From NCBI RefSeq assembly GCF_005860805.1, contig NZ_VCEJ01000004.1, forward strand, positions 744,001 through 808,000: 64,000 bases of DNA. The letters are read 5' to 3'. A program made the translations under genes and the position numbers. Under the pieces are notes generated by a model. It made no database searches. It was not told the DNA's origin and saw nothing but the letters and a program-made list of their open reading frames with translations. The DNA comes from Dyadobacter luticola (GTDB lineage Bacteria; Bacteroidota; Bacteroidia; Cytophagales; Spirosomataceae). Below, piece after piece: positions 36,093 through 44,922 of this stretch. Numbering within the stretch: the first letter of the stretch is position 1; the number at the start of each line of letters is the position of its first letter.

Positions 36093-37046
36093 ATGAAATC
36101 GGAATGCATTTTGGTGATCGGGGCAAACGGACAAATCGGGTCCGTGCTGGTGGAGTATCTGCGTGAGATTTACGGCACAGGCAAAGTGGTTGCCTCGGAT
36201 ATCAGGATGCCGGAAGAACATCACGGAATTTTTGAAAAACTGGACGCGACGGACGGAAATGCACTGTCTGCGCTCGTCAGGAAATATAAGGTGACGCAGA
36301 TTTACCATCTCGCGGCGATACTCTCTGCGAAAGGCGAGCAGGAGCCTTTGAAAACCTGGCATATCAACATGCAGACGTATTTCAATGTGCTGGAAGCGGC
36401 GCGGGAAAATCAGGTCAGCAAGGTTTTTTACCCAAGTTCCATCGCGGTTTTCGGGGATAATGTGGATACGAAAGCGGAACAATGGTCGTACCTCGATCCT
36501 GCGACGGTTTACGGCATAAGCAAGGCGGCAGGCGAAAACTGGTCGAATTATTATTTTAAAAGATATGGTACCGACATTCGCTCCCTACGGTATCCCGGCA
36601 TTATCAGTTACCAGTCTATGCCTGGCGGCGGCACGACGGATTATGCGGTAGATATTTATCACAAAGCCGTTAAAGGAGAGGATTTTGAATGTTTTCTCAA
36701 ACCGGAAACCACACTCCCGATGATCTACATCAGCGATGCCATGGACGCCACGGTGCGTTTGATGGAGGCTCCCGCCGAAAAAATCGCGGTGCGAACGGGT
36801 TATAACCTCGCCGGCATGAGCTTTTCTCCGCAAGAAATTGCAGCCAGCATCCAGAAAGTGATCCCTCATTTTAACATTACTTATAAACCGGATTTTCGTC
36901 AGCAGATCGCCGAATCCTGGCCAGCCGAAATCGACGACAGCCACGCCCGCAAAGACTGGGGTTGGCGCCCGACCTATACCCTCGACAAAATGACCGAGGA
37001 AATGATCAAAGAACTGCGCAAGAAATACCAGCCGGTAAAACATTAG
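36093..37046 (+). CDS. L-threonine 3-dehydrogenase, SDR type
   Basis: It oxidises L-threonine to 2-amino-3-ketobutyrate with NAD. The 317-residue extended SDR fits the short-chain threonine dehydrogenase type known from Flavobacterium rather than the zinc type. Motifs are VIGANGQIGSVLVEYL, YHLAAILSAKGE, FYPSSIAVFG (Ser), YGISKAAGE (Tyr-Lys), the substrate-binding RYPGIISY and GGGTTDYAVDIYH. Kbl, which acts on its product, follows 71 bases downstream, and a divergent Lrp lies upstream. The pair converts threonine to glycine and acetyl-CoA. Confidence 0.93.
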   Translation: MKSECILVIGANGQIGSVLVEYLREIYGTGKVVASDIRMPEEHHGIFEKLDATDGNALSALVRKYKVTQIYHLAAILSAKGEQEPLKTWHINMQTYFNVLEAARENQVSKVFYPSSIAVFGDNVDTKAEQWSYLDPATVYGISKAAGENWSNYYFKRYGTDIRSLRYPGIISYQSMPGGGTTDYAVDIYHKAVKGEDFECFLKPETTLPMIYISDAMDATVRLMEAPAEKIAVRTGYNLAGMSFSPQEIAASIQKVIPHFNITYKPDFRQQIAESWPAEIDDSHARKDWGWRPTYTLDKMTEEMIKELRKKYQPVKH

Positions 37047-37117
37047 CTTGCATCCAGCAACATTCACTTATCGCCCGGCGACCCGGTTAAAATTCAGTCA
37101 TTCAAAATTGACCCCTT

Positions 37118-38302
37118 ATGAACGCTACCATCCAAAACGACCTGCAGCAGGAGCTTGAAAGCATCAAATCTGCCGGTTTATATAAAAAAGAAAGGGTTAT
37201 CACCACGCCGCAGGCTGCCAGCATCGCTACTGATGGAAAGCAGGTTTTAAATTTCTGCGCTAACAATTATCTCGGCTTGTCCTCACATCCTGAGGTAATT
37301 GCTGCCGGGATTGATGCCATCAACACGCATGGATTTGGTATGTCTTCCGTGAGATTTATCTGCGGTACCCAGGACATTCACAAGGAATTGGAACAAAAAA
37401 CCGCGGCATTCCTTGGCATGGAGGATTGTATTTTGTACGCAGCCGCATTCGACGCAAATGGGGGTGTTTTTGAGCCTTTATTGAATGAGCAGGACGCAAT
37501 CATTTCTGACGAGCTGAACCACGCCTCGCTGATCGACGGTATCCGTCTTTGCAAAGCCAAGCGTTTCAGATACAAGCACAATGATATGACTGACCTGGAA
37601 AAGCAACTGAATGATGCGCAGGGAAGCCGGAGAATTTTGGTCGTCACCGACGGCGTTTTTTCCATGGACGGGACCATCGCGCAGCTTGACAAAATCTGCG
37701 ACCTGGCCGACCAATACAATGCAATGGTGATGATTGATGAATGTCACGCCACAGGTTTTATGGGCAAAACCGGCCGCGGCTCGCATGAATTCCGCAATGT
37801 GATGGGACGCATCGATATCATCACAGGTACTTACGGAAAAGCCCTCGGCGGCGCGTCAGGCGGGTTTACCGCAGCCAAAAAAGAAATCGTGGAAATCCTG
37901 CGCCAGCGTTCCAGACCTTATCTGTTTTCAAATACTTTGGCGCCGTCGATTGTTGGTGCGTCCATCAAAGTCCTCGACCTGCTTTCGTCCTCGACTTCAT
38001 TGAGAGACAAACTTGAAAAAAATGCCACTTACTTCCGCAAAGCCATGACCGAGGCCGGCTTTGACATTCTGCCTGGCGAGCATCCAATCGTGCCGATTAT
38101 GCTGTACGATGCAAAACTGGCGCAGGAGTTTGCTGCCAAGTTACTGGACGAAGGCATTTATGTGATCGGATTCTTTTATCCGGTGGTACCGCAGGGCAAA
38201 GCGCGGATCAGGGTGCAGATTTCTGCCGGGCACGAGCAGGAGCATCTGGAAAAAGCAGTAGCTGCTTTTACGAAAGTCGGCAAAGAACTTGGGGTTATTT
38301 AA
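37118..38302 (+). CDS. kbl: Glycine C-acetyltransferase (2-amino-3-ketobutyrate CoA ligase)
   Basis: Kbl cleaves 2-amino-3-ketobutyrate with CoA into glycine and acetyl-CoA. The 394-residue PLP enzyme of the alpha-oxoamine synthase family has [40 protein letters not shown] and the PLP lysine in [13 protein letters not shown]. The C-terminus has [22 protein letters not shown]. Its position after an SDR threonine dehydrogenase separates it from 8-amino-7-oxononanoate synthase and serine palmitoyltransferase relatives. A weak hairpin at 38313-38336 follows. Confidence 0.95.
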   Translation: MNATIQNDLQQELESIKSAGLYKKERVITTPQAASIATDGKQVLNFCANNYLGLSSHPEVIAAGIDAINTHGFGMSSVRFICGTQDIHKELEQKTAAFLGMEDCILYAAAFDANGGVFEPLLNEQDAIISDELNHASLIDGIRLCKAKRFRYKHNDMTDLEKQLNDAQGSRRILVVTDGVFSMDGTIAQLDKICDLADQYNAMVMIDECHATGFMGKTGRGSHEFRNVMGRIDIITGTYGKALGGASGGFTAAKKEIVEILRQRSRPYLFSNTLAPSIVGASIKVLDLLSSSTSLRDKLEKNATYFRKAMTEAGFDILPGEHPIVPIMLYDAKLAQEFAAKLLDEGIYVIGFFYPVVPQGKARIRVQISAGHEQEHLEKAVAAFTKVGKELGVI

Positions 38303-38312
38303 TCGGTGAAAT

Positions 38313-38336
38313 TTGTCGGGTTCACAAGCCCGGCAA
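38313..38336. terminator. Weak hairpin between convergent genes
   Basis: A roughly 10-bp stem with one bulge (38313-38322 with 38326-38336) overlaps the end of the transglutaminase gene. It has no strong T-run, so activity is uncertain. Confidence 0.35.
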
Positions 38337-38337
38337 G

Positions 38338-39129
38338 TCAATCTTTTACAGTCGCTTCCACGTGCAGCGACTGTAAGATAGCATTGCCATACTGCGTCAC
38401 CATCGCCACGTCAGCTGCATCGCGTCCGTGTGCGATCTCGATCCGGTAGCCTTCCGTGTGTTCCTGCACCGCATCGAATGCGTACCACTTGCCGCCCATA
38501 AACACTTCAAACCAGGCGTGCAGGTCCATCACTTTCAATTTGTCGACATATCCCACCGTCATCCTGGTCGGGATGCAAAGGTTTCGGCATAAGGCAATTG
38601 CAAGGTGCGTGAAGTCACGGCATACCCCTATACGATTGCGGGAGGTGTCCAACGCAGTGGTGCTCGCGTCGGTGACGCCATATTGATATTTGATGTTCTG
38701 GTGGATCCACGAGCGTATCAGTTCCACCTGCTCATAACCCGGCGGAATGTGTCCCGCAATCTGCAAGGCCAGCATGTTGATTTCATATAAATCCGACTCA
38801 CAATACCGGCTGGGCAAAATGTAATGCATCACGTCATAGGGCATTTCGCTTACAAGCATATACGCAGGAGGCGGGCTGGGGACGGGTTTGGGCGGATGTA
38901 CCTGCGCCTCCACTTCGGAAGAAATCGTGACGCGGCCGACCGGCAGTACGCTTCTCTGGCAAGGGTTACCGTAAATATCGCTGTATTCTGAAAACGGGAC
39001 CGGGGGCTCAATGCTGAATGCTTCACCGATAATCGCCTGTCCTTCCTGGCGCCGCGGGCGCAGCATCGTGGTCACAGAGGTGGGCGCGTACACGTCGTAC
39101 GTGAAGACGGCTCTTCCCTTCATTTTCAT
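38338..39129 (-). CDS. Transglutaminase-like cysteine protease-fold protein
   Basis: This is a 263-residue protein with no signal peptide. The catalytic triad of the transglutaminase-like fold is seen: Cys in NRIGVCRDFTHLAIALCR, His in MDLHAWFEVFM and Asp in WYAFDAVQ. An N-terminal beta region (about residues 1-95) corresponds to the N-terminal domain of this bacterial group. Such proteins often neighbour alpha-E (DUF403) and ATP-grasp proteins, and an alpha-E gene is found at 44.9 kb here, though not adjacent. The substrate is unknown. Confidence 0.9.
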   Translation of the reverse strand: MKMKGRAVFTYDVYAPTSVTTMLRPRRQEGQAIIGEAFSIEPPVPFSEYSDIYGNPCQRSVLPVGRVTISSEVEAQVHPPKPVPSPPPAYMLVSEMPYDVMHYILPSRYCESDLYEINMLALQIAGHIPPGYEQVELIRSWIHQNIKYQYGVTDASTTALDTSRNRIGVCRDFTHLAIALCRNLCIPTRMTVGYVDKLKVMDLHAWFEVFMGGKWYAFDAVQEHTEGYRIEIAHGRDAADVAMVTQYGNAILQSLHVEATVKD

Positions 39130-39310
39130 TGGATACGTCGATTTCTGGATGTTTGGTAAATGTAACTACTAAGCATTACTTAAAAATGATGTGCTACTTA
39201 TTTTATCATAAACAGTGCCTGCGTTCTGAATTAAAACATTTTAATCGTCGTTTCTTAACAGGAATATTAATTTTAGGATTAATAGCATTTGACATTAAAA
39301 TTGAAAGCGT

Positions 39311-39844
39311 ATGGCAGTTACAAAATGGATCGTAGACCCGTTACACTCGGAAGTACAATTTAAGATCAAGCACCTGGTGATCTCAACCATCACAGGTTCA
39401 TTTAATAATTTTGAAGGCGGCGCGACATCTGACCTCAATAATTTTGAGAATGCGGAAATTCATTTTTCGCTGGACGTAAACAGTATCGATACCAATGTTG
39501 AAATGCGTGATACACATTTGAAATCAGCCGATTTTTTCGACGCAGAGCAGTATCCGCATATTACTTTTCAGTCCAATTATTTCCATAAAGTCAAAGGGGA
39601 TAATTACAAGCTTTCGGGCTTGCTGACATTAAAAGGCATTACCAAGCCGATTGAGCTGGATGCTGAATATGGTGGTGTTGAAAGAGATACCGATGGAAAC
39701 CTCCGCATTGCATTTGAAGTAGAAGGCCGGCTGAGCAGACAGGAATTTGGCCTGAATTACATGCAGTTAACCGATTCGGGAGGCCTTGTAATCGGGGAAG
39801 ATGTGAAGCTCATCGCCAATATTCAGTTGGTAAAACAGGCATAA
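39311..39844 (+). CDS. YceI-family lipocalin-like protein
   Basis: This is a 177-residue protein of the YceI family, whose beta-barrel binds polyisoprenoid or other lipids. It begins KWIVDPLHSEVQFKIKHLVIS, continues GSFNNFEGG, DTNVEMRDTHLKSADFFDAEQYPHITFQS and GLLTLKGITKPIELD, and ends GEDVKLIANIQLVK. It has no signal peptide, unlike some homologues, so it may be cytoplasmic. It lies alone between terminators or noncoding spacers. A hairpin terminator follows. Confidence 0.93.
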   Translation: MAVTKWIVDPLHSEVQFKIKHLVISTITGSFNNFEGGATSDLNNFENAEIHFSLDVNSIDTNVEMRDTHLKSADFFDAEQYPHITFQSNYFHKVKGDNYKLSGLLTLKGITKPIELDAEYGGVERDTDGNLRIAFEVEGRLSRQEFGLNYMQLTDSGGLVIGEDVKLIANIQLVKQA

Positions 39845-39871
39845 TAATCTGGATATTTTTCGGGAACTTTG

Positions 39872-39905
39872 CCCGGTAACGCTCAGGCGCTGCCGGGTTT
39901 TGCTT
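39872..39905 (+). terminator. Terminator after the YceI gene
   Basis: An 11-bp stem with one mismatch and one G-T pair (39872-39882 with 39887-39897) is followed by T4. Confidence 0.65.
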
Positions 39906-39972
39906 TTATGAGGATATTCCAAAGCCCTTTTACTTTTATCTTTTACCCGACCAAAACTTCCAAGTAGCGTCC

Positions 39973-41325
39973 ATGAGATTTATCAAAATCCTGCTGACAA
40001 TAATCGGTTCGATCATTCTGCTGTTGCTTCTGATCGTCGCAACCATGGTCACAACGATAGATCTGACGCCTTACCGGCAGATGGGTTATTATAGTGATTG
40101 GAAGAAAATCATCGGCGAAGCCAAACCAGATACGGCGGGATCTGCCGGGCAGCTGAGGGCGGGCTGGGCGAAAGTCAACATTACGCCTGCGTCCCCCACG
40201 CCGACTGCGGGTTACGGGAACAGACGGGGAAAACTGTACACTTCCGTCCACGACTCGATTTACGTGCGCGCCATGGTTGTCGATAATGGTGTGACCCAGG
40301 CGGCCATCGTCGCTGCCGACCTGCTGATCATTCCACCGACCGTGGTGGAAGTTTTGAAAAAGCGTCTGACCGAAAAGGAAGTGCCTTTTGAGCAGGTTTT
40401 TTTAGGCGCGACGCACAGTCATAATAGTATCGGCGGCTGGGGAACCGGGGTTTCCTCCTTGTTTTTTTCCGGAAAATTTGAGCAGGCAACTGTTGACCGA
40501 CTGGCAGATGCATTTTATAAAGCGATTGTAGAAGCGAAGGCAAAACTGGAACCCGCCAAGCTCACTTATATGGAGTCGACAGACCGCGTGGATATCCGGA
40601 ACAGGCTGGTAGGTGAGGAGGGAGACATTGATCCCGAGATCCGCTCGGCTGCATTTGTCACGCAATCCGGCAAGAAGGCCATATTAAGTTCTTTCGCCGC
40701 ACATTCAACTGTTTTGAATTCCAAAAACATTGTCCTGTCCAGAGATTATCCGGGAATGCTGGTCGATTCGCTCGAAAATGGCCGTTATAATTTTGCGATG
40801 TACATGGCTGGCGCAGTAGGCAGCATGGGCCCGATTGAAAAAGGTACCGACGATTTTGATGAGGTGAAAAACCAGGCCTATGGTGTCCAAAAGGCATTAC
40901 TTACACCCGAGCGGCCAGCCGAGGAAGCCAAAAACGCGACCCTGGAAACATTAACATTGCCACTCCCGCTCCGCGACCCTACGCCGAGGCTGACCATGAA
41001 ATTAGTATTGCGTCCCTGGGCGTTTAAAAAAGGTTTTGGAGAGTATCCTGTTTTTGTAAAAGCATTACGCATCGGCAACATTCTGATGGTGGGTATGCCC
41101 TGCGATTTTTCGGGTGAGCTGGTGGGGGAGCTGGATATTTATGCCAAAAGCAAAGGGCTGAACCTGATGGTGACGAGTTTCAACGGAGCCTATATCGGCT
41201 ACATTACCAGCGACAAATACTTTGACCGCGACCTGTACGAAACGAAAACCATGAGCTGGTACGGGCCGTATAATGGAGCGTATTTGTCGGAGGTGATCAA
41301 AGATATTATTGATAAACTTTCTTAA
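39973..41325 (+). CDS. Neutral/alkaline ceramidase-like protein
   Basis: This 450-residue protein has an N-terminal hydrophobic anchor (about residues 5-28) and the N-terminal domain of neutral/alkaline non-lysosomal ceramidases. Key segments are AGWAKVNITPASPTPTAGYGNR (usually GxGxxDITGP), IYVRAMVVDNG, AIVAADLLIIP, the zinc-region FLGATHSHNSIGGWG and FAAHSTVLNSKN. It lacks the C-terminal domain and is shorter than true ceramidases (about 650 residues). Many related Bacteroidota proteins are annotated only as hypothetical. Substrate may be a lipid or amide. It lies 12 bases before the Gfo/Idh gene. Confidence 0.82.
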   Translation: MRFIKILLTIIGSIILLLLLIVATMVTTIDLTPYRQMGYYSDWKKIIGEAKPDTAGSAGQLRAGWAKVNITPASPTPTAGYGNRRGKLYTSVHDSIYVRAMVVDNGVTQAAIVAADLLIIPPTVVEVLKKRLTEKEVPFEQVFLGATHSHNSIGGWGTGVSSLFFSGKFEQATVDRLADAFYKAIVEAKAKLEPAKLTYMESTDRVDIRNRLVGEEGDIDPEIRSAAFVTQSGKKAILSSFAAHSTVLNSKNIVLSRDYPGMLVDSLENGRYNFAMYMAGAVGSMGPIEKGTDDFDEVKNQAYGVQKALLTPERPAEEAKNATLETLTLPLPLRDPTPRLTMKLVLRPWAFKKGFGEYPVFVKALRIGNILMVGMPCDFSGELVGELDIYAKSKGLNLMVTSFNGAYIGYITSDKYFDRDLYETKTMSWYGPYNGAYLSEVIKDIIDKLS

Positions 41326-41337
41326 ACTACCTGAACT

Positions 41338-42423
41338 ATGAGGATTTTATTACTGCTGATTTTGAGTGTATTAACATTTCAGGGTATGGCACAAAAACCG
41401 GTGCGACTGGCGCTTGCAGGACTGAGTCACGGGCATGTGGGCTGGGCGTTTAACCGCTCGGACAAAAAAGATGTGGAACTGGTGGCGATTTACGAAACCA
41501 ACCCGGAGCTGGTAAACCGTTTTGCAGAAAAATATAAGCTGGATAAAAAGATATTCTATTCTGACCTGAACAAGATGCTCGACGAAGCCAAGCCCGAGGC
41601 GGTATCGGCATTCGGAGCTATCAGTGAGCACATTACCATTGTAAAAGCCTGTGCGCCAAGAAAAATCCACGTGATGGTAGAAAAACCGTTGGCCACGACG
41701 TTTGCGGATGCAAAGGAAATCGCGGCGCTGGCGCAGAAAAACAACATTCAGGTTTTGACCAATTTCGAAACGTCCTGGTACGCCAGTAACCAGTATGTCA
41801 ACAAGCTGGTGGAGGAAGGTAAGTTAGGAGATATCCGTAAAGTCATGGTCAACGATGGGCACCAGGGACCTCAGGAAATCGGTGTGGGTAAAGAATTCTT
41901 TGATATTTTGACCGATCCGGCTAAAAACGGAGCAGGCGCTCTGATTGATTTCGGCTGCTACGGCGCCAACCTCATGACCTGGCTTTTGAAAGGCGAGCGT
42001 CCACTTTCGGTGACCGCCGTGACGCACCAGGATAAGCCGGAAATTTATAAGAATGTGGATGATGAGGCGACGATCATTGTTCAGTATCCCAAGACACAAT
42101 GTATCATTCAGGGCTCCTGGAACTGGTCTTTCGCCAGAAAAGACATGGAAGTGTTCGGTAATAAAGGCTACGCCGTAGCTGTAAATGCGACCACAGTGCG
42201 CCAGCGGTTCCAGGAAAAATCCCCCGAAGAAACCATCAAGCTCGACCCAAGACCAGCCCCCTACACCGACCCCTTTTCTGTCCTCGCCGACGTAGTACAA
42301 GGCCGGATCAAGCTGGACAAAAATGATATGTACGGTTTGCCGGTAAATGTCATTGCGGTTGAGATACTGGACGCGGCAAGGGAATCGGCAAAGGCTGGGA
42401 AGACGGTTTTTTTGAAGAAATGA
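41338..42423 (+). CDS. Gfo/Idh/MocA-family oxidoreductase with signal peptide
   Basis: This is a 361-residue NAD(P)-dependent oxidoreductase. An N-terminal signal-like segment (about residues 1-19, LLLLILSVLTFQGMAQ) is followed by the Rossmann region (VRLALAGLSHGHVGWA, VELVAIYETNPELVNRFAEKYKL), the catalytic loop VEKPLATTFADAKEIAALA, and a beta-sheet substrate domain with ALIDFGCYGANLMTWLL. Exported members of this family act on sugars in the periplasm in Bacteroidota. It is probably co-transcribed with the ceramidase-like gene. The sugar is unknown. Confidence 0.9.
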   Translation: MRILLLLILSVLTFQGMAQKPVRLALAGLSHGHVGWAFNRSDKKDVELVAIYETNPELVNRFAEKYKLDKKIFYSDLNKMLDEAKPEAVSAFGAISEHITIVKACAPRKIHVMVEKPLATTFADAKEIAALAQKNNIQVLTNFETSWYASNQYVNKLVEEGKLGDIRKVMVNDGHQGPQEIGVGKEFFDILTDPAKNGAGALIDFGCYGANLMTWLLKGERPLSVTAVTHQDKPEIYKNVDDEATIIVQYPKTQCIIQGSWNWSFARKDMEVFGNKGYAVAVNATTVRQRFQEKSPEETIKLDPRPAPYTDPFSVLADVVQGRIKLDKNDMYGLPVNVIAVEILDAARESAKAGKTVFLKK

Positions 42424-42425
42424 TC

Positions 42426-42457
42426 TTGTATGATGAAAGGACTGAATACTGACTTTG
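42426..42457 (+). promoter_or_regulatory. Possible promoter of the PIN toxin-antitoxin pair
   Basis: TTG (42426-42428), a 21-base spacer and TGACTTTG (42450-42457) resemble the TTTG / TAnnTTTG promoter with one mismatch in the -7 box. It lies 53 bases before the antitoxin start. Confidence 0.3.
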
Positions 42458-42509
42458 TATTTTAGTAAATAAAGCCAGACGAAACGGAATTCAGAAATGT
42501 TGCAGTACT

Positions 42510-42725
42510 ATGGAAGCTTTAAGTAATCTTCAACTCGAATTATTGAAAGTGTATTCTCGTCCGGTTTCAGAGGACGATTTGCTTGCAATCAGACGCTTTT
42601 TGGCAAATTATTTCTCGGAAAAGGCAATGAATCTTGCTGATGCTGCCTGGGACAATAACGGCTGGACGGAAGCGGATTCGGAAAGATTGATGAATGAGCA
42701 TTCCAGAAAATCAGGCAATGATTAA
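42510..42725 (+). CDS. Putative antitoxin of a PIN-domain module
   Basis: This is a 71-residue acidic, helical protein with no recognised DNA-binding motif. It has LEYYS-type hydrophobic spacing and LLAIRRFLANYFSEKAMNLADAAWDNNGW. Its stop codon overlaps the start of the PIN gene (ATG at 42718, 8-base overlap), the typical order antitoxin then toxin. The role is inferred only from size, charge and coupling. Confidence 0.7.
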   Translation: MEALSNLQLELLKVYSRPVSEDDLLAIRRFLANYFSEKAMNLADAAWDNNGWTEADSERLMNEHSRKSGND

Positions 42726-43128
42726 AGCAGTCATTGACACAAATATTTTTTGGGTTTCCATATCAAGACGCTCTTCTTCGCATTGGCTATTTGAAAAGTT
42801 GATCAAAGGTGAATTTATTTTGCCCGTAACGACTGAAATTTTGAGTGAATATGAAGAAATGATAAGTCAGAGAATGGGCGCGGAGGTAGCAAATGCGGTG
42901 ATGGAAACACTGGACTGTCTACCAAATGTAGAGTTGATCACCCGCTATTACCAATGGAGGTTGGTCACTGCTGATCCTGATGACGATAAGTTTGTAGATC
43001 GTGCTGTCGCATGTAACGCCGACTTTCTGGTTACACACGACAGCCACTTTAATGCTATCAGTAGAATCCCATTTCCAAAAGTCAATGTGGTTGATTTGAA
43101 AACTTTTCAGCCAACATTAACTTTTTAA
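42718..43128 (+). CDS. PIN-domain putative toxin
   Basis: This is a 136-residue PIN nuclease, probably an RNase toxin. The catalytic acidic residues appear in order: Asp in MIKAVIDTNIFW, Glu in TTEILSEYEEM, Asp in TADPDDDKFVDRAVACNADFLVTHDSHF. These match the family of PIN proteins annotated as toxin components of a two-gene module. The ATG at 42718 is chosen over an upstream TTG/ATG at 42694 because it sits on the antitoxin end and gives the typical N-terminus. It ends two bases from the stop of a convergent gene. Confidence 0.85.
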   Translation: MIKAVIDTNIFWVSISRRSSSHWLFEKLIKGEFILPVTTEILSEYEEMISQRMGAEVANAVMETLDCLPNVELITRYYQWRLVTADPDDDKFVDRAVACNADFLVTHDSHFNAISRIPFPKVNVVDLKTFQPTLTF

Positions 43129-43130
43129 AA

Positions 43131-44702
43131 TCAAAACCCAAACAATCCCCCTCCCTTTTTTCGCGTCCGACTTGAAGTGCTTTTCCCGAATAACATCCCA
43201 AAAACGCCGCGTACTACTTCCCGGCCGATTTGTTTGGCGAGGGGCGAGTTGAGGGCGTCGGAGACCATGCTGGTTTGCTCCTTTTCCTTTTTTGCTTCGA
43301 CTTTGGCGACTTCGGCCTGCGCTTTTGCTTCTTCAGCGACCTTCGCATTGGCTTCAACCCGCTTGGTCAGCATTTCGTACGCACTTTCCGGGTCAATCGG
43401 ATCTTTGTATTTCTGGTAAACTTCCGATTGCTGTACGTGATTATCGTAATCAGCCTGCACCATCGGCCCCATGATGGAAGTGGGCGGCAGCAAATGTGTG
43501 GCGGCTACTTCGGTCGGGATACCTTTTTCATTTAAAACCGTAATCAGCGCCTGGCCGATACCTAATGTGGTCAAAACCTGGTCGATGGCGTAAAAATCTG
43601 ACTTCGGATAAGTTTTGACAGTCTGTTTCAGCGCGTCGGCGTCTTGCGGTGTAAATGCCCGCAGAACGTGCTGCACGCGGTTGCCAAGCTGCGAAAGGAC
43701 GGATACCGGAACATCCTGCGACATTTGGGTACAAAAGAAAATCCCGACACCTTTTGAGCGTATTAACCTGACTACCTGCTCGATCTGGTCAAGAAATGCC
43801 CGCGGCGCATCTTTAAATAGTAAATGCGCTTCGTCCAGAAAGAAAACCAATTTTGGTTTATCAAGATCGCCTGCTTCCGGTAATTTGGAATAAAGCTCGG
43901 CCAGCAAACTGAGCATGAATGTGGAGAAAAGCGCCGGCTTGTCCTGCACATCCGAAATATTGAGCAGACTAATTACTCCCTGCCCGTCGATGCGGTTGAT
44001 AAGATCGTCAATGTCAAAAGATTTTTCACCAAAAATAGTACCGACACCCTGCTGTTCCAGCGCGACGATTTTGCGTAAGATTGTGCCCGCAGTCGAGGTG
44101 GAAATGCTGCCATAATCTGCCTTAATCTCCGCCGCGCCTGGACCTTCCGACAAGTAACTCAGGACTTTTTTCAAGTCATTGAGATCCACCATTGGCAGGT
44201 CTTTGTCATCGGCGTATTTAAACAAAATAGCCAAAACACCGGCCTGGGTCTCGTTTAGCTCAAATATTTTAGATAACAATATTGGCCCGAATTCCAGTAT
44301 TGTCGCCCTCATCTGGGCGCCCTTCCGGCCACTCAGCGAGTAGAGTTCGACTGGGTATCCTTTGGGCTCAAAAACCGTCCCCAGCACCTGCGAGCGTTCT
44401 TCCAAGGCGGCATTCGACTTGCCAGGTTGCGCAATTCCCGACAAATCCCCTTTAATATCGGACATGAAAACCGGTACGCCGGCGGCAGATAATTGTTCGG
44501 CAAAAACCTGTAATGTCCGCGTCTTTCCCGAACCCGTCGCTCCTGCAACAAGTCCGTGCCGGTTCATCATTCGCAGCGGCAGGCTTACCTTTGCCTCGCC
44601 GATAATTTCACCGTCCAGAATCGCCGAGCCCAGGTGGATCACAGGCTTGTCTGTCTGATAGGATTTTTGAATGGCTGCGACAAACTGTTCTTTTTTCGAC
44701 AC
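43131..44702 (-). CDS. HerA-like helicase/ATPase (DUF853, YjgR type)
   Basis: This is a 523-residue ATPase with a Walker A motif GLVAGATGSGKTRTLQ, the HerA-type FMSDIKGDLSG, and the Walker B LVFFLDEAHLLF. QVVRLIRSKGVGIFFCTQ is sensor-like. It has the C-terminal charged coiled region (about residues 445-495) and a Ser/Arg/Gly-rich tail. YjgR/DUF853 proteins are HerA-FtsK relatives of unknown cellular role, possibly DNA translocation. It faces the PIN gene tail to tail. Confidence 0.9.
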   Translation of the reverse strand: MSKKEQFVAAIQKSYQTDKPVIHLGSAILDGEIIGEAKVSLPLRMMNRHGLVAGATGSGKTRTLQVFAEQLSAAGVPVFMSDIKGDLSGIAQPGKSNAALEERSQVLGTVFEPKGYPVELYSLSGRKGAQMRATILEFGPILLSKIFELNETQAGVLAILFKYADDKDLPMVDLNDLKKVLSYLSEGPGAAEIKADYGSISTSTAGTILRKIVALEQQGVGTIFGEKSFDIDDLINRIDGQGVISLLNISDVQDKPALFSTFMLSLLAELYSKLPEAGDLDKPKLVFFLDEAHLLFKDAPRAFLDQIEQVVRLIRSKGVGIFFCTQMSQDVPVSVLSQLGNRVQHVLRAFTPQDADALKQTVKTYPKSDFYAIDQVLTTLGIGQALITVLNEKGIPTEVAATHLLPPTSIMGPMVQADYDNHVQQSEVYQKYKDPIDPESAYEMLTKRVEANAKVAEEAKAQAEVAKVEAKKEKEQTSMVSDALNSPLAKQIGREVVRGVFGMLFGKSTSSRTRKKGGGLFGF

Positions 44703-44922
44703 AGTGATTTGGGGTTATAGGTTGTAGAATGATTATTCACAAAATTTAAATGTTTCGGGAATATTCCAAGGTTACCTCCTTATTTTTGGTAAAATAATAA
44801 TCTTTTGAGATATACTATTACTTTTCGTATGTTCTTGTATTTGCAAAATTTTATTAGGTATTTTGGAATGTTCGCTTAATATTTATTCTGAATAATCTTT
44901 TTAGATCCAATACTTACCGTTT

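Noticed and set aside
35920..36126. Upstream in-frame extension of the Lrp gene
   Set aside because: It would add 69 residues with no family match and run into the divergent gene's start region.
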